Assembly: GCF_011761345.1 (NCBI RefSeq)
Contig: NZ_JAASRY010000001.1
Span: 930,001 to 994,000, forward strand
Length of the DNA stretch: 64,000 bases
Origin: Thalassobacillus devorans
Lineage (GTDB): Bacteria; Bacillota; Bacilli; Bacillales; Halobacillaceae
Reading direction: 5' to 3'
In this document: positions 1 through 11,085 of the stretch, piece after piece
Position numbering within the stretch: position 1 is the stretch's first letter
Layout: the number at the start of each line of letters is the position of its first letter
Position numbers and translations under genes: made by a program
The notes under the pieces: model-generated
Database searches by the model: none
What the model was told of the DNA's origin: nothing
The model's input: only the letters and a program-made list of their open reading frames with translations

Positions 1-62
1 CACAAGCGGAAAGGGAGCCACCTCCTTCACCAGCTTGAAAAACAGCCACAGGAATCATACAA

Positions 63-92
63 TTTACACTGCTTGCATTTTTTCATTATAAT
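63..92 (+). promoter_or_regulatory. Predicted SigA promoter of the remA-gmk-rpoZ unit
   Basis: A -35 hexamer TTTACA (63-68) and a perfect -10 TATAAT (87-92) are separated by 18 bp. The first start codon of the unit is 44 bp downstream. The sequence to the left (1-62) shows no gene I can recognise. Confidence 0.7.
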
Positions 93-135
93 ATAAGTAA
101 TGCAAAGAGAACGTGTCATGAAGGAGGAACTTGTT

Positions 136-1249
<1,114 letters not shown>

Positions 1250-1311
1250 TCTCAAAAACTGAAACGTTCATGAAAAAATTCAGTGGGAAGCTGAAAACTT
1301 TTAGTATGAAA

Positions 1312-1348
1312 GAAAGCCGCGCTCAATGCTGTACTTAGCGCGGCTTTC
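1312..1348 (+). terminator. Strong hairpin between rpoZ and coaBC
   Basis: A 12-bp perfect stem (GAAAGCCGCGCT, 1312-1323, with AGCGCGGCTTTC, 1337-1348) encloses a 13-nt loop. It is not followed by a good T-run, so it may stop transcription weakly or protect a 3' end. The same arm sequence recurs in a hairpin at 37627-37653. Confidence 0.55.
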
Positions 1349-1396
1349 CCTATAGATAAGGACTAATCGATAATGAGCTAAAGGGAGAAGATGGTT

Positions 1397-2593
1397 ATGC
1401 TGAAGGGAAAGCGGATTGTGCTCGGTGTTTCCGGGGGTATTGCCGTTTATAAAGCAAGTGCATTGACAAGTAAACTCGTACAGGCGGGGGCCGAAGTAAA
1501 AGTAATCATGACGGAGAGCGCGATGGAATTTGTTACCCCCCTAACCTTCCAGGCGTTATCACGAAATCCGGTCTATACCGATACGTTTGATGAAAAAGAT
1601 CCTCGGTATATTGCACACATTGATTTAGCGGACTGGGCGGATTTGTTTTTAATTGCACCTGCGACCGCTAATATCATTGGGAAGCTGGCCAATGGTATTG
1701 CTGATGATATGCTCTCCACAACCCTGCTGGCTACAGAAGCTCCGGTTTATGTAGCTCCGGCAATGAATGTACATATGTATGCACATCCCGCTGTCATCAA
1801 AAACATGACGACATTGGAACAGTGGGGTTATAAATTCATTGAGCCAGGTGAAGGCTATCTTGCCTGTGGCTATGTTGGCAAGGGGCGGCTGGAAGAGCCG
1901 GAAACGATTGTATCTGTGTTGAAAAATATCGATCGTCCAGGCTGGCTGGAAGGGAAGCGTGTGCTGGTAACAGCTGGGCCAACACAAGAAAAGATCGACC
2001 CCGTACGGTATTTCACCAACCCATCCACCGGAAAAATGGGCTTTGCCCTGGCAGGGGAAGCTGCGAGGCTGGGAGCTGCTGTCACCCTGGTTACAGGCCC
2101 TGTCCAGCTAGATACACCACCAGGGGTTGATCGCGTAGATGTCACTACTGCCGAAGAGATGTATCAGGCTGTCCACGATCGTTTTGGTACACAGGATATT
2201 GTCATCAAATCGGCCGCAGTGGCAGATTACCGGCCGGCAATCACTTATGATCATAAGATGAAAAAGCAGCCTGGCGATTATGTCGTGGAAATGGAACGTA
2301 CAAAAGATATTCTAAAAACCCTTGGGAAGGAAAAAAAGCATCAATTCCTGTTAGGGTTTGCCGCTGAAACAACCAATCCTTTAGGCTACGGCAAAGAGAA
2401 GCTCGAAAAGAAAAATCTGGATGCCATCGTCGTGAACAATGTCGCAGTTGAAGGGGCGGGGTTTGGACATGAGACCAATGCAGCGATATATATAAACCGT
2501 AATTTTGAGGAAACGGAGCTTCCGATGATGAGTAAGCAACAATTGGCTCAACATATTTTCAATCAGATAAAGTTGGATATCACTCATGAGTAG
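1397..2593 (+). CDS. coaBC: Bifunctional phosphopantothenoylcysteine decarboxylase / phosphopantothenate-cysteine ligase
   Basis: The enzyme of about 398 residues carries out two steps of coenzyme A synthesis: ligation of cysteine to 4'-phosphopantothenate, then FMN-dependent decarboxylation. The N-terminal CoaC flavoprotein domain shows SGGIAVYK, the PAMNVHM motif and the flexible flap region ACGYVGKGRLEEP. The CoaB half begins near residue 185 with VLVTAGPTQEKIDPVRYFTN and has KSAAVADYRP and GFAAET. ATG 1391 is only 3 bp from the AAGGGAG site at 1381-1387, while ATG 1397 is 9 bp away and matches the family start, so I use 1397. The 3' end overlaps priA by 8 bp. Confidence 0.95.
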   Translation: MLKGKRIVLGVSGGIAVYKASALTSKLVQAGAEVKVIMTESAMEFVTPLTFQALSRNPVYTDTFDEKDPRYIAHIDLADWADLFLIAPATANIIGKLANGIADDMLSTTLLATEAPVYVAPAMNVHMYAHPAVIKNMTTLEQWGYKFIEPGEGYLACGYVGKGRLEEPETIVSVLKNIDRPGWLEGKRVLVTAGPTQEKIDPVRYFTNPSTGKMGFALAGEAARLGAAVTLVTGPVQLDTPPGVDRVDVTTAEEMYQAVHDRFGTQDIVIKSAAVADYRPAITYDHKMKKQPGDYVVEMERTKDILKTLGKEKKHQFLLGFAAETTNPLGYGKEKLEKKNLDAIVVNNVAVEGAGFGHETNAAIYINRNFEETELPMMSKQQLAQHIFNQIKLDITHE

Positions 2594-5003
2594 CCAGAAC
2601 ATTGCCCGGGTCGTTGTCGATGTACCTTCATCCCAAACGAATCGTCCCTTCGATTATCGTATTCCGGACAAGTATCAGGGGATCGTCCAGCCGGGAGTGC
2701 GAGTCATCATTCCGTTCGGTCCCCGCAAAGTGATGGGGTATGTCGTTGCGTTGACGGATGAAAGTGAATTTGACACATTAAAGCCAGTCACGGACGTGCT
2801 TGATTTGACCCCGATTCTTACCAGCGAATTGCTTAATCTTGGTAAGTGGCTGACCGATAAGACGCTGAGCTTTTATATTTCATCATTTCAAGTAATGCTG
2901 CCCCAGGTGCTGAAAGCAAAATACAAAAAAGAACTATGGCGCCTTGAGGAAGAGGAACTGCCTCATACGTTAGAGCAGCTGTTCGCCGGCCGTGATGTCA
3001 TCGATTTTGAAGAGTTTGAACAGGCTGGCATCAGCTACCATCAATTGCAGAAGGTAGTTCATGATGGATTGATCGATGTGCATTATGAAGTGAAAAGCAA
3101 GGAAACTAAAAAGACGACTCGAATGATACAGCCGGGAAAAGATGCATTGGAACTGGAGGAAGCTGGCGTTGACCTCCCGAAACAGGCAGTGAAACAAAAA
3201 GAAGTGATCCACTACTTCATCGAAAATCCTGAACCGGTTTCCCAGAAACATTTGTTGGCGGAGCTGAAGACGACCAGGGCTTCCTTGAAACCATTGTTAG
3301 AAAAAGGGTTACTTAAGGAATTCAAACAGGAAGTCTACCGGGACCCCTTTAAAAACAGAGAATTTGAACGAACAGAACCCTTTCCTCTGACAGAGGAGCA
3401 ACAAGCTGCAATAACGCCTGTGCTTAAGGATATCGAGACTAATAGCCATGAAGTCATGCTGCTTCATGGGGTGACAGGCAGCGGAAAAACCGAGATTTAT
3501 CTCCAGTCGATTCAGGAAGTTATCGATAAGGGAGAAGAAGCGATCATGCTTGTTCCGGAAATCGCTTTGACTCCGCAAATGGTCGAGCGCTTCAAGGGGC
3601 GGTTCGGTTCCCGTGTAGCGGTCATGCATAGTGCGTTGTCTGCGGGAGAGAAATATGATGAGTGGCGAAAGATACAGCGGAAAGAAGTGCAAGTGGTCGT
3701 TGGTGCCCGTTCGGCTATATTCGCCCCGTTTACGAATTTGGGCATTATTATTATCGACGAAGAACACGAGACCAGTTACAAGCAGGAGGACCACCCGCGT
3801 TACCATGCCCGGGATGTAGCTATCTATCGTGGGGAGCGGCATAACTGCCCGGTTGTCCTGGGAAGTGCCACACCGACACTCGAAACCTTCGCACGCGCAA
3901 AGAAAGGGAATTATCGTCTGTTGACGCTTTCCAAACGAATGAATGATGCTTCCATGCCGGAAGTGGAACTGGTCGATATGAGAGAAGAGCTGCACGCTGG
4001 AAATCGCTCGATGTTTTCCCGGGCGTTGATGGAAAAAATCCAGGAACGGCTGCATCGTAAGGAACAGGTTGTCCTGTTTTTAAACCGGCGCGGCTACTCG
4101 ACCTTCGTCATGTGCCGTGATTGCGGTTATGTCAGTGAATGCCCTCATTGCGACATTGCTCTTACCTACCATCGGAAGCAGGAGCGTTTAAAATGTCATT
4201 ATTGTGCCTTTGAAGAACCTTTGCCAAGCCGGTGTCCAGAGTGTGAAAGTGAATCGATCCGCTATTTTGGCACAGGGACACAAAAGGTAGAAGAAAATCT
4301 CCAGCAACTGCTTCCAGAGGCGAAAGTCGTTCGGATGGATGTCGATACCACCAGAAGAAAAGGCGCCCACGAAAAACTGCTCTCCCAGTTTGGGCGTGGA
4401 GAAGCGGATATCCTGCTAGGAACTCAAATGATTGCGAAAGGCCTTGATTTTCAAAATGTGACACTGGTCGGCGTGTTGACTGCGGATTCTCTGCTGAACC
4501 TTCCTGATTTTCGTTCAGCCGAAAAAACATTTCAACTGTTGACCCAGGTCAGCGGCCGTGCAGGACGTCACTTAAAACCAGGGGAGGTAGTGGTACAGAC
4601 CTACACCCCAGAACACTATAGTATTGAACTGGCAAGCCAGTATGACTATAATCAATTCTTTAGTCATGAAATGAAGTTGCGTAAAGCATTCCAATATCCG
4701 CCTTTTTATTATTTAACCCTGATTACCGTTTCCCACCCTAATCAATTGAAGGCACAGGAGGTCACTCAGAAAATATGTAAGTTCCTAAAAGGGAAATTAT
4801 CGGACAGTTCCACCATCCTTGGTCCGACCCCTTCTGCGCTCGCCCGTATCAAAGATAGATATCGTTACCAATGCATGATAAAATACAAGCAAGAACCAGA
4901 GCAGCGGAAATTATTGAAAAAAGTACTACATTATTACGATGAAGATATCAGAAAGAATGAGCTGCAAATTTCCATTGACTTTCAACCATATCAGCTCATG
5001 TAA
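2586..5003 (+). CDS. priA: Primosomal protein N' (replication restart helicase PriA)
   Basis: An 805-residue superfamily 2 helicase that recognises stalled forks and reloads the replisome. It has an N-terminal 3'-end-binding domain (NRPFDYRIP, VIIPFGPRK), Walker A GVTGSGKT at residues 295-302, the DEEH box in IIIIDEEHETSYKQ, and a zinc region with CRDCGY, CPHC, CHYC and CPEC pairs. The C-terminal helicase lobe has GTGTQKVEE, LLGTQMIAKG and SGRAGR. Length equals that of the B. subtilis protein. It is co-transcribed with coaBC and lies 18 bp before fmt. The def gene that usually separates priA and fmt in Bacillus is missing. Confidence 0.97.
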   Translation: MSSQNIARVVVDVPSSQTNRPFDYRIPDKYQGIVQPGVRVIIPFGPRKVMGYVVALTDESEFDTLKPVTDVLDLTPILTSELLNLGKWLTDKTLSFYISSFQVMLPQVLKAKYKKELWRLEEEELPHTLEQLFAGRDVIDFEEFEQAGISYHQLQKVVHDGLIDVHYEVKSKETKKTTRMIQPGKDALELEEAGVDLPKQAVKQKEVIHYFIENPEPVSQKHLLAELKTTRASLKPLLEKGLLKEFKQEVYRDPFKNREFERTEPFPLTEEQQAAITPVLKDIETNSHEVMLLHGVTGSGKTEIYLQSIQEVIDKGEEAIMLVPEIALTPQMVERFKGRFGSRVAVMHSALSAGEKYDEWRKIQRKEVQVVVGARSAIFAPFTNLGIIIIDEEHETSYKQEDHPRYHARDVAIYRGERHNCPVVLGSATPTLETFARAKKGNYRLLTLSKRMNDASMPEVELVDMREELHAGNRSMFSRALMEKIQERLHRKEQVVLFLNRRGYSTFVMCRDCGYVSECPHCDIALTYHRKQERLKCHYCAFEEPLPSRCPECESESIRYFGTGTQKVEENLQQLLPEAKVVRMDVDTTRRKGAHEKLLSQFGRGEADILLGTQMIAKGLDFQNVTLVGVLTADSLLNLPDFRSAEKTFQLLTQVSGRAGRHLKPGEVVVQTYTPEHYSIELASQYDYNQFFSHEMKLRKAFQYPPFYYLTLITVSHPNQLKAQEVTQKICKFLKGKLSDSSTILGPTPSALARIKDRYRYQCMIKYKQEPEQRKLLKKVLHYYDEDIRKNELQISIDFQPYQLM

Positions 5004-5021
5004 AGAAGGGAGCCGCCAATC

Positions 5022-5969
5022 ATGACAAAAATAGCATTCATGGGAACACCGGATTTTGCTGTTCCCGTTTTAGAACAATTAATCACAGACGGTTATGAGG
5101 TTGTACTGGCAGTTACACAGCCAGATCGGCCAAAAGGGAGAAAGCGGGTAATGACACCCCCTCCAGTAAAAACAGCAGCCGGGAAGCACGGCATCCCTGT
5201 ATTTCAGCCGGAAAAAATTAAAAATGAGTACGAAAAGGTGCTGGCGTATGAGCCAGATATCATCGTAACCGCAGCTTTCGGTCAAATATTGCCGAAAGAA
5301 TTGCTGGAAGCACCGAAGCATGGATGTATCAATGTGCATGCCTCTTTACTACCCGAACTGCGTGGCGGTGCCCCTATCCACTATGCGATTTTACAAGGGA
5401 AAAAAGAGACGGGGATTACCATCATGTACATGGCAGAGAAGCTTGATGCCGGGGATATCCTGACGCAGGTTAAGGTAGCGATCGAAGAAGATGACCACGT
5501 CGGTTCTCTCCATGAAAAACTATCTCTTGCCGGCGCAGAACTTCTCCATGAGACCCTGCCAAAGCTTTTGAACGGGGAGCTGGAGCCGAAGCAGCAGGAC
5601 GAAACGTTCGTGACCTTCGCCTCCAATATCAAACGGGACCAGGAAGAAATCAACTGGACAAATGACTATAAGACCGTTTATAACCAGATTCGCGGCCTGC
5701 ATCCATGGCCTGTCGCCTACACATATTGGAAGGGTAAGCCAATGAAAGTATGGTGGGGAGAAAAAGTGGCCGCACCAGAAAAAGGTGAACCTGGAGAAAT
5801 AACAGATGTACAGGAAGACGGCTTTGTCGTCATGACTGGCGATGAAAATGGAATTAAAATAACAGAACTACAGCCAACGGGAAAAAAGCGCATGTCTGCT
5901 GTTGATTTCCTGAATGGCGCAGGAAGTAAATTACAGCGTGGAGATAAGTTAGGAGAAGGCAATGAGTAA
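5022..5969 (+). CDS. fmt: Methionyl-tRNA formyltransferase
   Basis: A 315-residue enzyme that formylates initiator Met-tRNA using 10-formyl-tetrahydrofolate. The N-terminal formyltransferase domain begins [15 protein letters not shown], has the [10 protein letters not shown] strand and contains the catalytic region [16 protein letters not shown]. The C-terminal OB-like domain ([22 protein letters not shown]) binds the tRNA. An AAGGGAG ribosome site precedes ATG 5022. The 3' end overlaps rsmB. Its functional partner, peptide deformylase, is not encoded in this window. Confidence 0.97.
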   Translation: MTKIAFMGTPDFAVPVLEQLITDGYEVVLAVTQPDRPKGRKRVMTPPPVKTAAGKHGIPVFQPEKIKNEYEKVLAYEPDIIVTAAFGQILPKELLEAPKHGCINVHASLLPELRGGAPIHYAILQGKKETGITIMYMAEKLDAGDILTQVKVAIEEDDHVGSLHEKLSLAGAELLHETLPKLLNGELEPKQQDETFVTFASNIKRDQEEINWTNDYKTVYNQIRGLHPWPVAYTYWKGKPMKVWWGEKVAAPEKGEPGEITDVQEDGFVVMTGDENGIKITELQPTGKKRMSAVDFLNGAGSKLQRGDKLGEGNE

Positions 5970-7311
5970 ATTTGTATTACGGGAAACCGCCCTGGATTTA
6001 TTGACAAGGATCGGTGAGCAAGGCGGTTTCAGTCACGTATTGATCGACCGGGCAATGAAACAGGAAGAGCTCACGGAGCGGGACGGGGCACTTTTGACAG
6101 AAATTGTTTATGGGACCTTGCAGCACCGCAATCTTTTAGCCTATTATGTCGATGACCGTATCAAAGGAAAGAAGAAGATGCGGCCTTGGGTGAAGTGGCT
6201 GCTTTATATGTCGGTGTATCAGATGCAGTTTTTAAATAAGGTACCGGACCATGCCATTATTCATGAAGCTGTCGAAATAGCCAAAAAAAGAGGACACAAA
6301 GGAATCGCTTCTCTCATCAATGGTGTGCTTCGGAACATACAGCGCGAAGGGGTCCCGGACACAAAAAAAATCGATGACCCTATCCGTCGGCTTGCCATTG
6401 AAACCAGTCACCCGGAATGGCTGGTGGTCAGGTGGGTGGATATGTATGGGTTAGAAACGACGAGCAACATGTGTCGTACAAATCTTACTCACAAAACCCT
6501 CAGTGTCCGTGTCCAGCCGTTGAAAGCTGACAGGCGGAAGGTCATGGAACAATTGACGAACGAGGGCTTTGAGGTATCCCCTTCCAGGATCTCCGAGCAA
6601 GGTATTTTAATCCATAAAGGCAACATACTAAAGCATGATTTATTTCATAATGGGACACTTACTATTCAGGATCAAAGCTCGATGCTTGTGGGAGAAATGA
6701 TGGACGTTAACCCGGGTATGACCGTGCTTGATGCCTGCAGCGCTCCTGGGGGAAAGACCACGCATATAGCTGAAAAGATGCAAAATGAAGGGAACGTCAT
6801 CGCTTATGACCTACATGCCAAAAAAGCGAAATTGGTGACAGAAAAGGCGAAACAGCTTGATTTGTCTATTATAACCGCCGGAGCGGCCGACAGCAGAGAG
6901 CTCGGAGACAAACATAAGCCAGAGAGCTTTGACAGGATTCTCCTGGATGCCCCTTGTTCCGGGCTAGGAGTTCTTCGCAGCAAGCCGGACATCAAATACC
7001 ATAAACAAGAAAAAGATATCCTGGTGCTCTCCTCGATACAGGATGAATTGCTGGAGAGTATGGCACCGTTATTGAAGAAGGACGGCAAACTCGTTTATAG
7101 TACATGTACGGTCGATGAACGTGAAAATGAGCAAGTCATTGAGCGATTTTTGACTAACCACCCGGAATATACCTTAGACCCTGCATTCAGAGATGATCTC
7201 CCCGATGAACTGAAGGAGGCTCCGGGGCTGAGTGAATATGGCTTGCAGCTTTTCCCTCAGCATTATGATACAGATGGTTTTTTCCTGACGAGATTGCTTA
7301 AACAAAGCTAG
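5962..7311 (+). CDS. rsmB: 16S rRNA (cytosine(967)-C5)-methyltransferase RsmB
   Basis: A 449-residue SAM-dependent rRNA methyltransferase. An N-terminal NusB-like domain (residues about 1-140) precedes a Rossmann catalytic domain with the SAM loop [18 protein letters not shown]. The two conserved cysteines are C332 in DAPCSG and C382 in YSTCTVDE; in this family the latter attacks the base. The start overlaps the end of fmt. In B. subtilis the next gene is rlmN; here the next gene, after 41 bp, is prpC. Confidence 0.95.
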   Translation: MSKFVLRETALDLLTRIGEQGGFSHVLIDRAMKQEELTERDGALLTEIVYGTLQHRNLLAYYVDDRIKGKKKMRPWVKWLLYMSVYQMQFLNKVPDHAIIHEAVEIAKKRGHKGIASLINGVLRNIQREGVPDTKKIDDPIRRLAIETSHPEWLVVRWVDMYGLETTSNMCRTNLTHKTLSVRVQPLKADRRKVMEQLTNEGFEVSPSRISEQGILIHKGNILKHDLFHNGTLTIQDQSSMLVGEMMDVNPGMTVLDACSAPGGKTTHIAEKMQNEGNVIAYDLHAKKAKLVTEKAKQLDLSIITAGAADSRELGDKHKPESFDRILLDAPCSGLGVLRSKPDIKYHKQEKDILVLSSIQDELLESMAPLLKKDGKLVYSTCTVDERENEQVIERFLTNHPEYTLDPAFRDDLPDELKEAPGLSEYGLQLFPQHYDTDGFFLTRLLKQS

Positions 7312-7352
7312 AGTAACTTATCAAAAATTTTTGTATTAGAAGACGAGGTGAA

Positions 7353-8114
7353 ATGATGAACGGGTACTTTTTGACAGATAGAGGCCAGGTGAGAAACCAT
7401 AATGAAGACGCGGGTGGTCTCTTTGTTAACGGCCGTCACCAGACTCTCGCAGTAGTAGCGGACGGGATGGGCGGTCACCGCGCGGGAGATGTGGCAAGTG
7501 AAATGGCCACTTCTTATTTACATAACCATTGGCAGAGTGCCGAAACAATAACGTCACCGGAGCAGGCCGAAGAATGGCTGCAACAGGCAATCCATTCCAT
7601 CAATCAGACGATATTAGACCATTCCGCTACAAATGAAGAATGTAAAGGGATGGGTACGACGATCGTAGCTGCCATATGTACCAATGAATTTGTAACCATT
7701 GCCCATATTGGTGACAGCAGGTGTTATTTAGCAAATCAATATGGATTCAAGCAGGTGACGGAGGATCATTCTTTAGTGAACGAACTGGTCCGGTCCGGCC
7801 AAATTACAAAAGAGGATGCGGAACAGCATCCACGAAAGAACGTATTGCTGAAGGCCCTTGGAACGGAACCGGAACTGTCTATTGATGTCCAGTCGATAGG
7901 CTGGGAAAAAGAAAATGTCTTACTATTATGCAGTGATGGACTGACGAACAAATTAACGGATGAAGAATTATATGATCTTGTCAAACACCCGCTTGAACTG
8001 GAAGAAGCTGCAAACAGGCTGGTTACTATCGCAAATGAAAGAGGCGGCGAAGATAACATTACCCTGGCACTCGTGCATTATGATCATCCGAATGAGAAAG
8101 AGGGTGGCATGTAA
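7353..8114 (+). CDS. prpC: PP2C-type Ser/Thr protein phosphatase
   Basis: A 253-residue metal-dependent phosphatase that reverses PrkC phosphorylation. All PP2C metal-binding signatures are visible: RNHNEDAGG, VVADGMGGHRAGDVAS, IGDSRCYL, DHSLVNELV, LLCSDGLTN and GGEDNITLAL. Two tandem ATGs (7353 and 7356) follow a GAGGTG site, and either is acceptable. The stop overlaps the prkC start, so the phosphatase and its kinase are translationally coupled, as in other Firmicutes. Confidence 0.96.
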   Translation: MMNGYFLTDRGQVRNHNEDAGGLFVNGRHQTLAVVADGMGGHRAGDVASEMATSYLHNHWQSAETITSPEQAEEWLQQAIHSINQTILDHSATNEECKGMGTTIVAAICTNEFVTIAHIGDSRCYLANQYGFKQVTEDHSLVNELVRSGQITKEDAEQHPRKNVLLKALGTEPELSIDVQSIGWEKENVLLLCSDGLTNKLTDEELYDLVKHPLELEEAANRLVTIANERGGEDNITLALVHYDHPNEKEGGM

Positions 8115-10195
8115 TGTTGAACAACCGCCTGTTGAACGAGCGGTATCTGGTCAAAGAAATGATCGGCGGCGGTGGGATGGCTAACGTTTATTTAGCTGAA
8201 GATACCATTCTTGAGCGGGATGTTGCCATCAAGGTACTTCGTTTGGAATATGGAAACGATGAAGAATTCATTGCAAGGTTCCACCGGGAGGCACAATCAG
8301 CAACAAGTCTTTCTCATCCCAATATTGTGAACATCTACGATGTAGGCGAAGAAGATGACATATATTATATGGTCATGGAACATATCGATGGGATGACATT
8401 GAAGAAATACATACAGCTGCACAGCCCTGTAGATGTATCCGATGCCATTGCTATCATGCAGCAAGTGACGTCAGCAATCGCTCATGCCCATGATAACGGA
8501 ATTGTCCACCGGGACATCAAGCCAGAAAATATTTTGATCGATCATTTTGGACAAGTAAAAGTAACCGATTTTGGTATAGCGATGGCACTTAGTGCTACAG
8601 CGCTCACCCAAACGAATTCGATCCTTGGCTCGGTTCACTACCTTTCTCCGGAACAGGCCAGAGGAGGCGTTGCCACCAAAAAATCGGATATCTATTCAAT
8701 GGGCATCGTTTTATTTGAATTATTGACTGGCAGACTTCCGTTTTCTGGTGAATCGGCGGTTTCGGTGGCATTGAAACATCTTCAAAATGATACACCATCC
8801 ATGAAGCGCTGGTATCCTGACCTGCCGCAGAGCGTTGAAAACGTCGTCTTGAAGGCGACTGCCAAAGATCCGCTGCAACGGTATGGAAATGCCCACGAGC
8901 TGGAAATGGATTTAGAAACGTCTCTGGACCCTGCAAGAAAAAATGAAGCTCCTTTCACTATTGATGAGGATGATATAGACGAAAAAACGAAAGCGATTCC
9001 CGTCATTACAAAAGAAGCATTTGAAAACCATGAGAGCGAAGAAACAATCGTTCACACCAATGGGAACAGTCATGGTACCAAGCCAGTACCGACCATGAAT
9101 GAACAACCGCGGGAAAATGGAGAAGAAAAGAAAGCGAAGAAGAAAAAGAAAAAAAGGGTTTGGCCTTGGCTGCTGACAATATTTTTAGTGTTGCTGGCTG
9201 GTGGCATTGCTGCGTTATTGCTAATACCAGGATTGTTAGAACCGAAAGATGTTGAAATGATCGATGTGACTGGAATGGAATATGAAGAAGCGTTTAGTGA
9301 ACTTAGAAACTTGAATCTGCAAGTCGAAAGAGAAACGGAGTACTCCGATACAGTAGAAGAGGGATATGTCGTTAGAACGAACCCTGAGGCCGGGAGGACG
9401 ATCAAAGAGGGCTCTACAGTGACCGTTTATTCCAGCGATGGAAAAGAGACCGCGACTTTTGGCGACTATGTCGGTGAGGACTTTGAAAAAGTTAAGACCG
9501 AGTTGGAAGCCAATGGCTATGCTAGTGTAAGAAGCATCCAGGAGCGTTCCACGGATTATCCTGCCGGTACCATTATAGAACAAATCCAGCCACAGCCAGA
9601 TGAAGACGTTGTGCCTGAAGATACACGGGTCATTTTTGAAGTTAGTGCAGGCCCTCCAACCGTCATGTTACAGGATTTAAGGGGGCGTACACAGGCAGAA
9701 GCTGAAAGCTTTTTAGAAGATAACAACCTGGAAGTCAAAGTAGAAGAATCTTTTTCCGATGATACCGGAGAAGGGCTGGTCATGTCCCAGAAGCCAGACC
9801 CATATCAGGAAGTGAATGAAGGATCTGTCGTTACAATAGTCATTTCCAAAGGGCCAGAAGCGAAGCCGCATACCAAAACGGTGACGGTCGAGGTTCCTTA
9901 CGAGCCGGCACAGGAGGAAACAGACGAAGAAGAAAACGCGGACGACCAAGGACAAGATAATGAAGGACAGAACGGTGAAGGACAGGATGAGAATAACGAA
10001 GAAGAGCCACAGGAACAGGAAGTAATCATCTATGTGGATGATATGGAAAATGATATCTCCGAAGTTTATGAAAAAACGATGATAACGGAAGATACAGAAT
10101 TTGATATTGAGTTGATTATTGCACCTGGCTCAGAAGCAAGTTACCGAGTTGTACGAGATGGAGAAACAGTTGCCGAAGAAACGGTTGCATATTAG
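8114..10195 (+). CDS. prkC: Membrane Ser/Thr protein kinase with PASTA repeats
   Basis: A 693-residue Hanks-type kinase that senses peptidoglycan fragments and acts in spore germination, stationary-phase and cell-wall signalling. The kinase domain (1-270) has the glycine loop GGGGMANVY, K40, D134 in HRDIKPEN and D152 in DFG. The activation loop TALTQTNSILGS has several candidate autophosphorylation sites. A Lys-rich stretch precedes one membrane helix (about 352-371). Three PASTA domains follow (about 378-443, 444-512, 513-579). Then comes a very acidic Glu/Asp/Gln/Asn linker (about 590-625) and a C-terminal beta domain. It is some 45 residues longer than B. subtilis PrkC, mainly because of the linker. 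Confidence 0.96.
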   Translation: MLNNRLLNERYLVKEMIGGGGMANVYLAEDTILERDVAIKVLRLEYGNDEEFIARFHREAQSATSLSHPNIVNIYDVGEEDDIYYMVMEHIDGMTLKKYIQLHSPVDVSDAIAIMQQVTSAIAHAHDNGIVHRDIKPENILIDHFGQVKVTDFGIAMALSATALTQTNSILGSVHYLSPEQARGGVATKKSDIYSMGIVLFELLTGRLPFSGESAVSVALKHLQNDTPSMKRWYPDLPQSVENVVLKATAKDPLQRYGNAHELEMDLETSLDPARKNEAPFTIDEDDIDEKTKAIPVITKEAFENHESEETIVHTNGNSHGTKPVPTMNEQPRENGEEKKAKKKKKKRVWPWLLTIFLVLLAGGIAALLLIPGLLEPKDVEMIDVTGMEYEEAFSELRNLNLQVERETEYSDTVEEGYVVRTNPEAGRTIKEGSTVTVYSSDGKETATFGDYVGEDFEKVKTELEANGYASVRSIQERSTDYPAGTIIEQIQPQPDEDVVPEDTRVIFEVSAGPPTVMLQDLRGRTQAEAESFLEDNNLEVKVEESFSDDTGEGLVMSQKPDPYQEVNEGSVVTIVISKGPEAKPHTKTVTVEVPYEPAQEETDEEENADDQGQDNEGQNGEGQDENNEEEPQEQEVIIYVDDMENDISEVYEKTMITEDTEFDIELIIAPGSEASYRVVRDGETVAEETVAY

Positions 10196-10207
10196 GATGG
10201 TGAAAAA

Positions 10208-11083
10208 ATGCCAGTAGGAAAAATAATAAAAGCGTTGAGCGGCTTCTATTATGTCTATTCAGAGGGAGAAGTTTATCAGTGTAGAGGAAGAGGCGTATTC
10301 CGGAAGCAAAAAATCACTCCTTTGGTCGGTGATGAGGTCACATTTGAAGCGGAAAACCAACAGGAGGGCTATGTACTTTCTATTGAAGACCGGAGAAACG
10401 AACTGGTTCGCCCGCCAATCGCCAACGTTGATCAAGCCTTAATCATGACTTCTGCCAAGAATCCGGATTTCAATCCTTTACTGCTGGACCGTTTTTTAGT
10501 CCTGGTCGAAGCGAACCGTATCGAACCTCTGATTGTCATCTCGAAAGTCGATGGACCAAAAGAGAAAGAGAAGATTAGCTCTTTTCAAGCCATCTACGAG
10601 AAAATCGGCTATCCAGTCATCCTTACTTCCAAAGAAACGGATATGGCACTCGATCAAATTGAGAAACATTTGGCTGACAAGATTACCGTAGTCGCTGGTC
10701 AATCAGGTGTAGGAAAATCAACTTTGTTGAATCACCTGGATTCAGCCTTATCAATTGAAACCAATGAGATTTCCGAAAGTCTCGGCCGTGGAAAACATAC
10801 AACCCGCCATGTGGAACTATTTGAAATAGCAGGTGGGTTGGTAGCTGATACGCCAGGGTTCAGCTCATTGGAATTTCAGGATCTGGAAGAAGATCAGCTG
10901 CCGGAATGTTTCCCGGAATTCCGGGAAATCCAGCATTTATGTAAATTCAGGGGCTGTCTCCATAAAAAAGAGCCCAAATGCGCCGTAAAGGCTGCAGTAG
11001 ATGATGGAGAGATATCAGGTCTACGTTACGATCATTATCTACAGTTTTTAGAAGAAATCCAAACCAGAAAGCCGAGGTATTGA
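10208..11083 (+). CDS. rsgA: Ribosome small-subunit biogenesis GTPase RsgA
   Basis: A 291-residue circularly permuted GTPase (YloQ, CpgA) that assists late 30S maturation. An N-terminal OB domain comes first. The G4 motif SKVD precedes the P-loop GQSGVGKS (164-171) and the G3 motif DTPGFSS. The C-terminal zinc site is [14 protein letters not shown]. It lies 12 bp after prkC and its stop overlaps the region just before rpe. In B. subtilis CpgA is a PrkC substrate and PrpC target, which fits the gene order. Confidence 0.96.
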   Translation: MPVGKIIKALSGFYYVYSEGEVYQCRGRGVFRKQKITPLVGDEVTFEAENQQEGYVLSIEDRRNELVRPPIANVDQALIMTSAKNPDFNPLLLDRFLVLVEANRIEPLIVISKVDGPKEKEKISSFQAIYEKIGYPVILTSKETDMALDQIEKHLADKITVVAGQSGVGKSTLLNHLDSALSIETNEISESLGRGKHTTRHVELFEIAGGLVADTPGFSSLEFQDLEEDQLPECFPEFREIQHLCKFRGCLHKKEPKCAVKAAVDDGEISGLRYDHYLQFLEEIQTRKPRY

Positions 11084-11085
11084 CT

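Noticed and set aside
27-95. Cys-rich short peptide (MKKCKQCKLYDSCGCF) on the minus strand at the window edge
   Set aside because: The start lies inside the remA -10 region and has no ribosome site. No family match known to me.
3309-4055. 248-codon frame antisense to priA
   Set aside because: The plus frame is clearly priA with all helicase motifs; the antisense product has no recognisable features and no start site.
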